A stretch of DNA of 64,000 nt, from the NCBI RefSeq assembly GCF_001854325.1, contig NZ_CP017755.1, forward strand, positions 558,001 to 622,000, read 5' to 3'. A model generated the notes under the pieces. It was not told where the DNA came from. It worked only from the letters and a program-made list of their open reading frames with translations, and made no database searches. This stretch comes from Cupriavidus malaysiensis. GTDB lineage: Bacteria; Pseudomonadota; Gammaproteobacteria; Burkholderiales; Burkholderiaceae. Positions 1 to 8,565 of the stretch are shown here, one piece after another. Within the stretch, counting starts at the first letter, position 1. Every line of letters begins with the position of its first letter. The position numbers and the translations under genes are program-made.

Positions 1-88
1 TCCGATCTCCTTCGAGTACGCGGTCAGCGCATGGGCGCAAGCAGGCGGGATGGCGCTGTCCTGTGGCCGGGACGGCGCTGCGCCCGCC

Positions 89-769
89 TCAGGCCATCCC
101 CACCCCGCCACGGCCGGCAAACCACACCGGCACATGCTCCACCGCCTCATCCAGCCGCCCCAGCAGGCGGAAGCTCATCCCCGCGACTTCCTCGGTCGGT
201 ACCTTCAGGTCGGGCACGGTGACCACCCGCATGCCGGCGCGATCCGCCGCGCGCGCGCCGTTCTCGCTGTCTTCGAAGGCCAGGCAGGTGGCCGGCGCAG
301 CCTGCAGCCGGCTGGCGGCGAGCTGGTAGACGGCGGGGTCGGGCTTGCCGCGCGGCACTTCGTTGCCGCCGGCCAGGGCGCGGAAGAAGCCGAGCACGCC
401 GACCTGGTCGAGGCGGGACTCGATCTCCTGGCGGTTCGACGATGAGGCCACGGCGCAGGGGATGCCGGCCTCGGCCAGGGTGGTCAGCAGGGTGTGCGCG
501 CCGGGCTTGAGCGGGAACAGCGGTGTGTCGGTCGGCGCGTGCAGGCGCTGGCGCACGCGCGCCTGGGCCTCGCGGAAGAGGCTTTCGCTGCCGAGCATGG
601 TGGTCAGCATGGCGAAGCATTCGGGCGCGGCGCGGCCGACGATCTCGAGGTAGCGCGCCGGCGCGATGTCGACGCCGAAGTCGCGCGCGACGGACAGCCA
701 GGTGTCCATGATCGTGCGCTCGGAGTCGATCAGCAGGCCGTCCATGTCGAAGATTGCTGCAGAGAACAT
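89..769 (-). CDS. HAD-superfamily hydrolase (beta-phosphoglucomutase/phosphatase-like)
   Basis: A 226-aa cytoplasmic phosphatase or phosphoglucomutase-like enzyme of the haloacid dehalogenase superfamily; the physiological substrate cannot be told. Motif I, DMDG, is at residues 8-11 with the nucleophile Asp8 and general-acid Asp10, followed by LLIDSE as in CbbY/Gph-type members. Motif II is the Ser of ASSSNR, motif III the Lys of GKPDP, and motif IV the FEDSENG loop, so all catalytic positions are intact. The ATG at 769 is chosen because reading further upstream adds a basic low-complexity stretch that would overlap the neighbouring GntR gene. It lies 88 bp downstream of that regulator on the same strand. 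Confidence 0.88.
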   Translation of the reverse strand: MFSAAIFDMDGLLIDSERTIMDTWLSVARDFGVDIAPARYLEIVGRAAPECFAMLTTMLGSESLFREAQARVRQRLHAPTDTPLFPLKPGAHTLLTTLAEAGIPCAVASSSNRQEIESRLDQVGVLGFFRALAGGNEVPRGKPDPAVYQLAASRLQAAPATCLAFEDSENGARAADRAGMRVVTVPDLKVPTEEVAGMSFRLLGRLDEAVEHVPVWFAGRGGVGMA

Positions 770-857
770 TGGGTCCAACCGTGAGGCTCGATGGGTTGCG
801 CGGCGCATGGCCGCGAGGGTTTGCCGTGATGCCGCGGCCGCCCTGCCGCGGCCAAGC

Positions 858-1619
858 CTAGCGCTTTGCCGCGCGGGTCGCGGGCGAGGTTGCCGCCGCC
901 CTTGCTGTTTCGACGCCGATGGCTTCCCTGACGTTCCGCACATGGGCCGTTCCCGCCGCATCGGCCGCCTCGGCCCGTCCCGCCAGCACGGCCTCCGCGA
1001 TCACCCGGTAGTCCCGCAGGCGCAGGGCCTGCAGGGAGCCCAGCCGGTGTTGGGCGTAGACGATGGGCATCTGGATGGCCGGGAACAGGCGCCGCAGTTC
1101 GCGGTTGCCGCTCATCTCCAGCAGGGTGCGGTAGAAGCGCCGTCGCGCCGAGGCGAAGGCGGCGCTGTCATGCGCGGCGTCGGCGTCGGCGAGATCGTCG
1201 ATGGCCTGGCGCAGGGCCGCGGCGCAGTCCGCGTCGGCGCTGCCGCGCGCGGCGCTGCGGGCGAGCAGGCCGGTGATGCGTTCGGCCACGTCGAGCACGT
1301 CGAGGGTGTCCTGCGGGCTCAGCGCGCGGATGGCGGCGCTGCGGTGGCGCGGCAGCTCGACGATGCCTTCGGCGGCCAGGCGCTGCAGGGCTTCGCGCAC
1401 GGAGTTGCGGCCCACGCCGAAGTGGGCGGCGAGGTCGGTTTCGACCAGGCGCTGGCCGGGCACGAAGCGCTGCAGTTCCAGGCCGTTGACGATGCCGTAG
1501 AAGACGGTGTCGGAGGCGCTGCCGTCGCCGGCCGGATCGAGCCCGGGGGCGGTGGTGTGGTCGCTGGCCGGACGGGGTTCCTGGGGTGGTGCGGAGGTGG
1601 GGAGGCGGCGCGGAGGCAT
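858..1619 (-). CDS. GntR-family transcriptional regulator, FCD subfamily
   Basis: A 253-aa DNA-binding regulator. After a Pro-rich N-terminal tail of about 35 residues comes a winged helix-turn-helix (GQRLVETDLAAHFGVGRNSV, then REALQRLAAEGIVEL) typical of FadR/GntR proteins. The C-terminal two thirds is an all-helical ligand domain resembling FCD, with conserved Asp, Arg and His positions for metal or carboxylate ligands. It is transcribed divergently from the SDR and acyl-CoA dehydrogenase genes at 1709-3746, so it probably controls them and itself; the 89-bp gap carries inverted repeats. The effector is unknown, but an acyl-CoA or organic acid would fit the neighbours. Confidence 0.88.
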   Translation of the reverse strand: MPPRRLPTSAPPQEPRPASDHTTAPGLDPAGDGSASDTVFYGIVNGLELQRFVPGQRLVETDLAAHFGVGRNSVREALQRLAAEGIVELPRHRSAAIRALSPQDTLDVLDVAERITGLLARSAARGSADADCAAALRQAIDDLADADAAHDSAAFASARRRFYRTLLEMSGNRELRRLFPAIQMPIVYAQHRLGSLQALRLRDYRVIAEAVLAGRAEAADAAGTAHVRNVREAIGVETARAAATSPATRAAKR

Positions 1620-1625
1620 CGGGGC

Positions 1626-1696
1626 ATTGTAGCCGAGGGCCGGATGGGGCTGGCTTCTTCCTATTAAATCGTCCTACAATCTGAGGGAACAATTGT
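1626..1696. promoter_or_regulatory. Candidate GntR operator region between divergent genes
   Basis: ATTGTAG at 1626-1632 is repeated in inverted orientation as CTACAAT at 1674-1680, and a separate 8-bp palindrome ACAATTGT lies at 1689-1696 just before the AGGAGG ribosome-binding site of the SDR gene. These are plausible half-sites for the FCD regulator, whose family usually binds short TTGT/ACAA-type dyads. Binding is inferred. Confidence 0.4.
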
Positions 1697-1708
1697 CAGG
1701 AGGCAGGC

Positions 1709-2479
1709 ATGCCGGTGGTGTCGGAGCAACTTCGGGGCAAGCGCGCCCTGGTGACGGGGGCGTCGAGCGGGCTGGGGGCGCATTTCGCGCGCGTGCTGGC
1801 CGCGCACGGTGCGGAGGTGGTGTTGGCGGCACGCCGGGCGGAGGCGCTGGAGGCGCTGGCGCGCGAGATCGGGGCCGCCGGCGTCGTCGGCGCCGATGGC
1901 GCGGTGCGCTGCGTGGCGCTGGATGTGACCGATGCGGCATCGCGTGCCACGCTGGCCGACGCGGCCGGGCCGGTGGATATCCTGGTCAACAATGCCGGGG
2001 TGGCGCGCGAGGGCGCGGCCCTGCGCCATCCGGAGGCCGACTGGGATGCGGTGATGGACACCAACCTCAAGGGCCTGTTCTACGTGGCGCAGGCGCTGGC
2101 GCCCGGCATGCGCGAGCGCGGCGGCGGCAGCATCGTCAACGTGGCGTCCATCCTGGGGCTGCGGCAGGCCGGCGGGGTGGTGTCCTACGCGGTGTCCAAG
2201 GCCGGCGTGGTGCAGCTGACCAAGACGCTGGCGCTGGAGTGGGCGCGCTATGGCATCCGCGTCAATGCGCTGGCACCCGGCTACTTCGACACCGACATCA
2301 ACCGCGGCCTGTGGGAGACCGAAGCCGGCAAGGCGATGATCCAGCGCATTCCGCAGCGGCGCCTGGGGCAGCTGGAGGACCTGGACGGTCCGTTGCTGCT
2401 GCTGGCTTCCGACGCCTCGCGCTACATGACCGGCTCGGTGCTCGCCGTCGATGGCGGTCACCTGGTCAACACGCTCTGA
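1709..2479 (+). CDS. SDR-family NAD(P)-dependent oxidoreductase
   Basis: A 256-aa classical short-chain dehydrogenase/reductase. The cofactor motif TGASSGLG is at residues 16-23, the NNAG motif at 94-97, the structural Asn at 119, and the catalytic Ser147, Tyr160 and Lys164 (SYAVSK) are all present. The C-terminus (MTGSVLAVDGGHLV) is typical of 3-oxoacyl-ACP-reductase-like SDRs. A strong AGGAGG Shine-Dalgarno precedes the ATG. The acyl-CoA dehydrogenase gene follows 76 bp downstream, suggesting a short operon that oxidises an acyl-CoA or alcohol substrate under the divergent GntR regulator. The exact substrate cannot be read from the sequence. Confidence 0.9.
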   Translation: MPVVSEQLRGKRALVTGASSGLGAHFARVLAAHGAEVVLAARRAEALEALAREIGAAGVVGADGAVRCVALDVTDAASRATLADAAGPVDILVNNAGVAREGAALRHPEADWDAVMDTNLKGLFYVAQALAPGMRERGGGSIVNVASILGLRQAGGVVSYAVSKAGVVQLTKTLALEWARYGIRVNALAPGYFDTDINRGLWETEAGKAMIQRIPQRRLGQLEDLDGPLLLLASDASRYMTGSVLAVDGGHLVNTL

Positions 2480-2555
2480 GCCGGGATAGGACCCGATCTC
2501 CGCTCCCCCATCCCTGTTTCCTATCGTGAAGACAGACATCGAGAGAAGGACAGCC

Positions 2556-3746
2556 ATGTTCACCCCTTGCCCCACCGAACGCAGCCGCATCATCGCGGAC
2601 CGTGTCGAAGCCTTTGTGCGCGACGTCGTCATTCCCTACGAGCGCGATGCGCGCCTGGGCGCGCACGGTCCCTCCGAGGACCTGGTGCACGAGCTGCGCG
2701 CCAAGGCGCGCGCGGCCGGCGTGCTGACGCCGCATATCCTGGCCGACGGCAGCCACCTGAACCAGCTCGAGACGGCCGCCGTGCTCAAGCGCTCGGGCCT
2801 GTCGCCGCTGGGCCCGGTGGCGGTCAATACGATGGCGCCCGACGAGGGCAATATGTTCCTGCTGGGCAAGGTGGGCACGCCCGCGCAGAAGCAGCGCTTC
2901 CTCGAACCGCTGGTGCGCGGCGAGGCGCGCTCGGCCTTCTTCATGACCGAGCCGGCCGAGGAGGGTGGCGCCGGGTCCGATCCGTCGATGCTGCAGACCA
3001 CCGCCGTGCTCGACGGTGATACCTGGGTGGTCAACGGCCGCAAGATGTTCATCACCGGGGCGGAAGGCGCCGCGGTGGGCATCGTGATGGCGCGCACCGG
3101 CAGCCTGGACAAGGTGCAGGCGACCATGTTCCTGGTCGACCTGCCGCATCCCGCCATCCGCATCGAGCGCGTGCTCGATACCATCGACAGCTCGATGCCG
3201 GGCGGCCATGCGCTGATCGCCATCGATAAGCTGCGCGTGCCGCAGGACCAGGTGCTGGGCGAGGTCAACGAAGGGCTGCGCTATGCCCAGGTGCGGCTGT
3301 CGCCGGCGCGGCTGTCGCACTGCATGCGCTGGTTCGGCGCCACCGCGCGCGCCCATGAGATCGCCGCCGGCTACGCCACCACGCGCAAGGCCTTCGGCAA
3401 GCTGCTGATCGACCATGAAGGCGTGGGCTTCATGCTGGCCGACAACCTGATCGACCTGCAGCAGGCCGCGCTGATGATCGACTGGTGCGCCGGCGTGCTC
3501 GACGGCGGCTCGCTGGGCACCGCCGAAAGCTCGATGGCCAAGGTGGCGGTGTCGGACGCGTTGTTCCGCGTGGCCGACCGCTGCGTGCAGATCCTGGGCG
3601 GCCTGGGCGTGTCGCGCGATACGGTGGTCGAGCAGGTGTTCCGCGAAGTGCGCGCCTTCCGCATCTACGACGGCCCGACCGAGGTGCACAAGTGGTCGCT
3701 GGCGAAGAAGCTCAAGCGCGAGTTGCTGGCGGGGACGGGGCATTGA
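2556..3746 (+). CDS. Acyl-CoA dehydrogenase family protein
   Basis: A 396-aa flavoenzyme that introduces a double bond alpha-beta in an acyl-CoA and passes electrons to ETF. The three-domain acyl-CoA dehydrogenase layout is present: an N-terminal helical domain, a middle beta domain starting around FFMTEPAEEGGAGSDPS, and the C-terminal helical domain with a conserved QILGGLGVSRD stretch and IYDGPTEVHKW, whose Glu is at the catalytic-base position of medium-chain dehydrogenases. The ATG at 2556 is preceded by AGAAGGA at good spacing; an in-frame GTG 30 bp upstream lacks one. It probably works with the upstream SDR. The gene faces the AAA ATPase gene and ends 31 bp from it. Confidence 0.92.
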   Translation: MFTPCPTERSRIIADRVEAFVRDVVIPYERDARLGAHGPSEDLVHELRAKARAAGVLTPHILADGSHLNQLETAAVLKRSGLSPLGPVAVNTMAPDEGNMFLLGKVGTPAQKQRFLEPLVRGEARSAFFMTEPAEEGGAGSDPSMLQTTAVLDGDTWVVNGRKMFITGAEGAAVGIVMARTGSLDKVQATMFLVDLPHPAIRIERVLDTIDSSMPGGHALIAIDKLRVPQDQVLGEVNEGLRYAQVRLSPARLSHCMRWFGATARAHEIAAGYATTRKAFGKLLIDHEGVGFMLADNLIDLQQAALMIDWCAGVLDGGSLGTAESSMAKVAVSDALFRVADRCVQILGGLGVSRDTVVEQVFREVRAFRIYDGPTEVHKWSLAKKLKRELLAGTGH

Positions 3747-3777
3747 GGGGGGCTTGCCCCTTCCCGTCCCCACGGCG

Positions 3778-4956
3778 CTAGCGGATTTCCGGCTCGGCCG
3801 CAGGCGGCCATTGTCCTGTCGCCTGCAGTTCGCCGAACCATGCGTGCATGGCGGCATCGTCCGCCGAGTACTCCCCTCGTGCCGACTTCCAGATCAGCGC
3901 CGGCGTCCGCGCCCGCAGGCTTTCGAGCGCGGCCTGCACTTTCTGCGCGGTGATGCTGAGACCGGCGCACTGCTGGCGGTAGAACGCCAGCGCGTCTGCA
4001 TCATAGGGACGGAAATTCTGGCCGACGGCCAGGATGCGCCACAGCACGGCTTGCTCCAGCGGCTTCAGGCCCAGGTAGTCTGAGCGCATCTGCGCCGCAT
4101 CTTGCGCCCGCTTTTCCTTTGCCGCGGCCAGCACGCCTTGCTCGAACCCCTCGCCGCTCGTGGACTCCAGGGGGTTCAAGGCTTGGCCGATGGCTGCGTG
4201 GAAGAACTGGGGGCGCTGGCCGAAGAGCTGGAAGGCTTCGAGCAGCGTGAGGTGGTCGACGGGTTTCAGCTCAGGCCGCTGGGCTTCGATCAGCGCGGTC
4301 ACATGGTCGACATAGCCCTTGCCCAGCGTTGGCATCTTGTGGATGGACGAACCGTAGAACGGCGCTCCATTGGTATTGACCAGGCGTAGCAGCTTGTCGC
4401 GATCCGAGCCGGACATGACCAGCATGAGGGCGACCTCCGCGGGCGTATTGAGCTGGTCGCGCGCTGACTTCAGCGCTGCCATGGCCGTCTCCCCCGCCTC
4501 GCTGGTCAGGGCATGCTGTGCTTCGTCGATGATCAGCGCGATGGGGCGTCCGGCGGTTTCGTGCAAGGTGCGCAGTGCCTGGACCAGGGTTGTGCCGTCG
4601 ATCTTCCCAATACCCGAGGTGTCGACCTTGAGCGTGCCGGCGATGGTCACGCTTGCCAGGCCGGCCTTCCTGGCGGTTTTCGCCACGACGCCCAGATGCT
4701 GTTGGAGTTCGCGCGCAATGGCTTCGGCGATCAGGTCGCCCGGGTCGCGGCGCTGGTCGGACCAGAGATCGGTGTAGATCACGAGCACGTTGCGTGACGC
4801 CAGTTCGGGTTTGAGATCGTGTTGCAGGAACATCGACTTGCCCGTGCGGCGGGGTGCGGCCAGGAACAGCCCGTTCTGGGCGTCGCCGAACACAGCCCTG
4901 CCTTCGAGCTGGTCCGCCAGCTCTGCCGCCAGCGATGGCCGTGCGAAGTAGAGCAT
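3778..4956 (-). CDS. AAA-family ATPase (orphan)
   Basis: A 392-aa cytoplasmic ATPase. The Walker A loop is AAPRRTGKS at residues 33-41, Walker B is IALIIDEAQ with Asp144-Glu145, and a MSGSD sensor-like segment lies further on. The C-terminal third looks like a winged-helix region. The architecture resembles stand-alone archaeal-type or ExeA/TniB-like AAA ATPases often found on mobile or defence patches. No partner is adjacent apart from the nuclease-like gene at 5880-6437, with a broken tartrate dehydratase between them. The base composition is visibly lower in G+C than in its neighbours and its promoter is AT-rich, both hints of transfer. Function unknown. Confidence 0.8.
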   Translation of the reverse strand: MLYFARPSLAAELADQLEGRAVFGDAQNGLFLAAPRRTGKSMFLQHDLKPELASRNVLVIYTDLWSDQRRDPGDLIAEAIARELQQHLGVVAKTARKAGLASVTIAGTLKVDTSGIGKIDGTTLVQALRTLHETAGRPIALIIDEAQHALTSEAGETAMAALKSARDQLNTPAEVALMLVMSGSDRDKLLRLVNTNGAPFYGSSIHKMPTLGKGYVDHVTALIEAQRPELKPVDHLTLLEAFQLFGQRPQFFHAAIGQALNPLESTSGEGFEQGVLAAAKEKRAQDAAQMRSDYLGLKPLEQAVLWRILAVGQNFRPYDADALAFYRQQCAGLSITAQKVQAALESLRARTPALIWKSARGEYSADDAAMHAWFGELQATGQWPPAAEPEIR

Positions 4957-4957
4957 G

Positions 4958-5010
4958 CTTTTATCCTCTTTTATCCAAGGTTCAATAATTTATTATTCTG
5001 AGGATAAAAG
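4958..5010 (-). promoter_or_regulatory. AT-rich promoter with iterated GGATAAAAG boxes
   Basis: Read on the minus strand, two copies of GGATAAAAG stand head to tail immediately before the ATPase start (plus-strand copies 4958-4966 and 4968-4976). An inverted copy at 5001-5010 makes a perfect 10-bp inverted repeat, CTTTTATCCT with AGGATAAAAG. Between them is a near-palindromic run of A and T with -10-like sequences. The boxes also supply the ribosome-binding site, so a bound repressor could block both transcription and translation. The arrangement suggests autoregulation; this is inference. Confidence 0.45.
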
Positions 5011-5195
5011 TCAATAAATGCATTGTTAAGTTATCTATAAGGCATATTTATGCGATGCGGCCCTTTGCCCGACGAGGAGCCAAGGGGGCAGTGCACGGAT
5101 CGGGGCGCCAGCCGGGGCGGCGGCTGCCTTCCCCTGTCCGCCCTGCCTCAGGCCCCCGCGCCGAATACCCGCCGAATACCCGCTGCATCACCCCC

Positions 5196-5858
5196 TCAGG
5201 CCTCCCCATGCCCCTCGAAGCCGATGCCAGGCGCCTGCGGCAGCTTCGCCATGCCGGCGTCGACACAGCTGCCGTCGGCCGCGCCGCGGAAGGGCGCGAA
5301 GGCGAGTGGATTGACCTCCGCCCCCCAGCCCCAGGGCTGCCACCACGTGCAGCGCGAACAGGTGCCGCCGTGCGGCCAGAAGGCGTGGCGCGGCCAGCCG
5401 CCGGTGGCGAGGCGGGCGTCGAGGATGCGCAGGTGGCCCGGCAGGCCGTAGCAGTGCGCCGGGTCGAACACCAGCACGCCGTGCGCGCGGCGCAGGCCGC
5501 CGTGGCGGTCGAACAGGTGAGCCTCGGCGTCCGAGAAGAGGGCCTCGCCGGCGGCGATGGGATGAGGGTGACACGCGGCCACAGCGGCCTGGGTGTCAAA
5601 GTCGAGCGGGTCGCAGAGGTCCTCGAACCACCAGAGTCCGTACTCACATAGCGCATCGGCCGCGGCCGGCGCGGTGTCGGCGCGATAGCTGTTCATGGCG
5701 TCCAGCGCCAGACAGGCGCTGCCGGCCAGGCGGGCGGCCGTCGCGCACCGCGTCGGTGGTGATGGCGAGCAGGTTGGTGGTCAGGCCGCCGGCGGGCAGG
5801 AGGGATCGTCGTAGCGTGAGACCGGGATGGGGTGCTCGCGGATCTCGGTGATGCGCAT
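5196..5858 (-). pseudogene. tarD: D(-)-tartrate dehydratase pseudogene (enolase superfamily), internally deleted and frameshifted
   Basis: The reading begins at 5858 with MRITEIREHPIPVSRYDDP, a typical start of D-tartrate dehydratase, then shifts frame into LPAGGLTTNLLAITTDAVRD. About 150-170 residues are then missing, and the sequence resumes at LALDAMN, followed by WFEDLCDP and GEALFS, which correspond to the three metal-ligand positions. A further pair of compensating shifts disrupts the WPHGG...HLFALHVVAALGLGG stretch that holds the catalytic His. An intact family member is near 390 aa; roughly 220 codons remain here. The lysine catalytic motif would lie in the deleted part, so the product cannot be active. 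The family call rests on recognised motifs, not a search. Confidence 0.72.
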
Positions 5859-5879
5859 CGGAGCCCTCGGGTCCGGAGG

Positions 5880-6437
5880 CTAGGTCGCTCGGGCGCGTCC
5901 AAGCAGAGCGGTCACCGTTGCGGCTGGGACATGGAATGACTTCAGTGCTAGTGATGCCGGCGAGCGGGCTCTGGCGAGGTGGGTCGTGATTTGGACGTTG
6001 GCACCGATGGTGCTCCCCTGGGTAAGGATCTCCCCGACCCTGGCCTTGGGGATCAGGAAGAACACGTACGGCGCATCGTCCAGGTACTGATTCGGATAGC
6101 GCATGTCCTTTTCGCCGACGAGAACGAGGAAGTCGAAGCTTTTCCCCTTGTCTTTCCAGCCGAGGGGTTTGCTCCAGTTCCAGCGCCTGGTTGCCGCTCG
6201 CGCGACCGGTGTGTTCAGTTTGCTGAATTTCACCTCGACGGTGACGGAGCCACCCACGACGATATCGTGCTCAGCCGCAAAGTCCGTCAGTTCTCCGCCT
6301 GTAAGGTCGGCGACCAGCGTTTCCCCCTTCATGCCCTGCAGGACGGCCGTATGCATGCGCAGGAAGGACAGCTCGCTTTCCAGCGCAGAGACGCGCGCCC
6401 GTAGCGCGCGGTTCTCGGTTTCCAGGTCGCTTGTCAT
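5880..6437 (-). CDS. Coiled-coil plus PD-(D/E)XK nuclease-like hypothetical protein
   Basis: About 185 aa. Residues 1-35 form a Leu/Glu-rich coiled coil (LETENRALRARVSALESELS). The rest resembles a small restriction-endonuclease fold: a Glu-His-Asp segment (AAEHDIVVGG), then VEVKFSKL, which matches the (D/E)XK strand, and SFDFLVLVGEKD, a strand often seen after it in such proteins. This suggests a DNA-binding or DNA-cutting role, but no specific family is recognised. An in-frame GTG at 6455 would add six residues; no clear Shine-Dalgarno distinguishes the two. The lower G+C content and position near the AAA ATPase and a decayed gene suggest an acquired patch. Confidence 0.55.
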   Translation of the reverse strand: MTSDLETENRALRARVSALESELSFLRMHTAVLQGMKGETLVADLTGGELTDFAAEHDIVVGGSVTVEVKFSKLNTPVARAATRRWNWSKPLGWKDKGKSFDFLVLVGEKDMRYPNQYLDDAPYVFFLIPKARVGEILTQGSTIGANVQITTHLARARSPASLALKSFHVPAATVTALLGRARAT

Positions 6438-6509
6438 GATCGTCACGATGGGCACGCATGGGAGCGGGGGCGCCTGGCGTGGCCGGCCCGGCCACGCGGG
6501 GATCCTGCT

Positions 6510-8318
6510 TCAGGCGTGGCCGCCCAGCGGCCCGCCGGGCTTGCCGGCCGGCAGGTTGTCCTGCGGCATGTCGGTCGGCGCCGCCAGGATGGCGCCGGGC
6601 TTGAACGGCAGGTCGGGACGGATGCCCAGCAGCGGCAGCGCCTGCGAGGCGATCTCGGCGAAGGCCGGGCCGGCGGCCTGGCCGCCGAAGTGCTGCGAGG
6701 CCTTGGGTTCGTCGATGGACACGGCGATCACCAGGCGCGGCGCGGACAGCGGCGCGAGGCCGACGAAGGAGGCGCGGTACTTGGAGTGGTCGTAGCCGTG
6801 GGCGCCGGCCTTGTAGGCGGTGCCGGTCTTGCCGCCGATGCTGTAGCCGTCGACCTGGGCGGTGGTGGCGGTGCCGCCCACGCTGACCACGCCGGCCAGC
6901 ATCTGGCGCATCTCGGCGGCGGTCTTGCTGTCGATCACGCGCACGCCCTTGGTTTGCGCGGCGGGGTCGCCCTGGAGGATGGTGATCGGGGCCAGCATGC
7001 CGTCGTTGGCGAAGATGGTGTAGGCGCGCGCGAGCTGGAACAGCGAGGCCGAGATGCCGTAGCCGTAGGCCATGGTGGCCTGTTCGATGGGGCGCCATTT
7101 CTTGAACGGCCGCACGCGGCCGGTGACCGCGCCGGGGAAGCCGAGCTTGGGCGCCTGGCCCAGGCCGATCTCGGTGAACATGTCCCACATCTCTTCGGCG
7201 TGCAGCATCGTCGAGACCTTGGTCATGCCGATATTGCTGGACTTCTGGATCACGCCGGCCGCCGTCAGCACGCCGTTGGCGCTGTCGTCGGTGATGGTGG
7301 CGCCCTCGAACACGTAGCGGCCCGGGCCGGTGTCGATCAGGGTGGCAGGCGTGAGGCGGTGCAGGTCCAGCGCCAGCGCCATGGTGAAGGGCTTGAGGAT
7401 GGAGCCCGGCTCGAACACATCGGTGAAGACGCGGTTGCGCAGCTGCTCGCCGGTCAGGTGCTCGCGGTCGTTGGGGTTGTAGGTGGGCAGGTTGGCCAGC
7501 GCCAGCACCTGGCCGGCCTTGACGTCGATCACCACCGCCATGCCGGCCTTGGCGCCGGTGCGCTCCAGCGCGTTCTTCAGCGCCTGGTAAGCGACGTACT
7601 GCACGCGCGTGTCGAGCGTCAGGCGGACGTCGGCGCCCACGCGCGCCGGCGTGGAATCGTCCAGGTCCTCGATGGTGTGGCCGATGCGGTCCTTGATGAC
7701 GTGGCGCACGCCCGAGCGGCCTTCGAGCTGGGTTTCCTCGCCCAGTTCCATGCCTTCCTGGCCCTTGTCCTCGACATTGGTGAAGCCGACCACGTGGGCG
7801 GTCACTTCGCCTTCGGGGTAGAAGCGCTTGTACTCGCTGCTTTCGTAGACGCCCGGAATGCCGAGCGCCTCGATCTGCTTGCCGACCTCGGGCGAGACCT
7901 GGCGCTTGACGTAGACGAACTTGCGCTCGCCGATCAGCTTGCTGCGCAGTTCGTGCACCGGCATCTCGAGCAGCTTGCCGGCCTGGGCCAGCTGCTGGTC
8001 GGGCAGGTCGGCGGGGACTTCGGCGGGCACCGCCCAGATGGTGCGCATGGGCAGGCTGGTGGCCAGCACGTGGCCGTCGCGGTCCTCGATCTTGCCGCGC
8101 ACGGCGGGCATCACGATGGCGTGCTCGTAGCGCTTTTCGCCCTGGGCGATGAAGAAGCTGTTGCCGGGGCCGGCGATCCAGAAGGCGCGGGAGACCAGTC
8201 CGCCGAAGGCGAGGGTGATGAAGCCGACCACCAGCTTGGAGCGCCAGAGCGATGTACGGGTCTGCAGCACGGGGCTGGCTGAGAACTTGACGTTCCTGTT
8301 CGGGCGGTTCCTGTGCAT
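6510..8318 (-). CDS. ftsI: Peptidoglycan D,D-transpeptidase, FtsI/PBP3-type (orphan copy)
   Basis: A 603-aa class B penicillin-binding protein that cross-links septal peptidoglycan in the periplasm. A single N-terminal transmembrane segment (residues about 30-50) anchors it. The pedestal domain follows, then the transpeptidase domain with the active-site tetrad Ser306-x-x-Lys309 (GSILKP), Ser360-Ser361-Asn362 and the Lys497-Thr-Gly-Thr500 box. All catalytic motifs are intact. The ATG at 8318 is chosen because sequence upstream is basic low-complexity. Unlike the usual ftsI it is not in a division and cell-wall (dcw) cluster and has no mur neighbours, so it is probably a secondary, condition-specific copy. 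Confidence 0.9.
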   Translation of the reverse strand: MHRNRPNRNVKFSASPVLQTRTSLWRSKLVVGFITLAFGGLVSRAFWIAGPGNSFFIAQGEKRYEHAIVMPAVRGKIEDRDGHVLATSLPMRTIWAVPAEVPADLPDQQLAQAGKLLEMPVHELRSKLIGERKFVYVKRQVSPEVGKQIEALGIPGVYESSEYKRFYPEGEVTAHVVGFTNVEDKGQEGMELGEETQLEGRSGVRHVIKDRIGHTIEDLDDSTPARVGADVRLTLDTRVQYVAYQALKNALERTGAKAGMAVVIDVKAGQVLALANLPTYNPNDREHLTGEQLRNRVFTDVFEPGSILKPFTMALALDLHRLTPATLIDTGPGRYVFEGATITDDSANGVLTAAGVIQKSSNIGMTKVSTMLHAEEMWDMFTEIGLGQAPKLGFPGAVTGRVRPFKKWRPIEQATMAYGYGISASLFQLARAYTIFANDGMLAPITILQGDPAAQTKGVRVIDSKTAAEMRQMLAGVVSVGGTATTAQVDGYSIGGKTGTAYKAGAHGYDHSKYRASFVGLAPLSAPRLVIAVSIDEPKASQHFGGQAAGPAFAEIASQALPLLGIRPDLPFKPGAILAAPTDMPQDNLPAGKPGGPLGGHA

Positions 8319-8565
8319 GGCGATCGCGGGGAGGCGGCTACGGCATTGTATTTTCGCGAGATCGTAGCATGCGGGCAGGCCGCGTGGCCGCGCCATCGGC
8401 CGCTTTGCGCGCAGTGGCGTGCGAAGTCGGCTGGGCGCCGCCCTGCGCGGCGCCCAGGGCTGCCGGGGCGTTGCGTTATTGCCATGCAAGGTGCGCCGGG
8501 ACGGGCCGCCCGCGCCGGCGCGCCGGACTCAAGCCGGGCCGCTTCCTGCCGTTAGACGATGGTGC

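Noticed and set aside
1..88. Possible gene edge at the left end of the window.
   Set aside because: AAGGAGA on the minus strand near position 12 looks like a ribosome-binding site for a leftward gene outside the window, but no coding sequence of it is visible.
3747..3777. GGGGC-TT-GCCCC hairpin between the acyl-CoA dehydrogenase and ATPase genes as a terminator.
   Set aside because: The stem is only about five to six pairs and no T-run follows; too weak to list as a feature.
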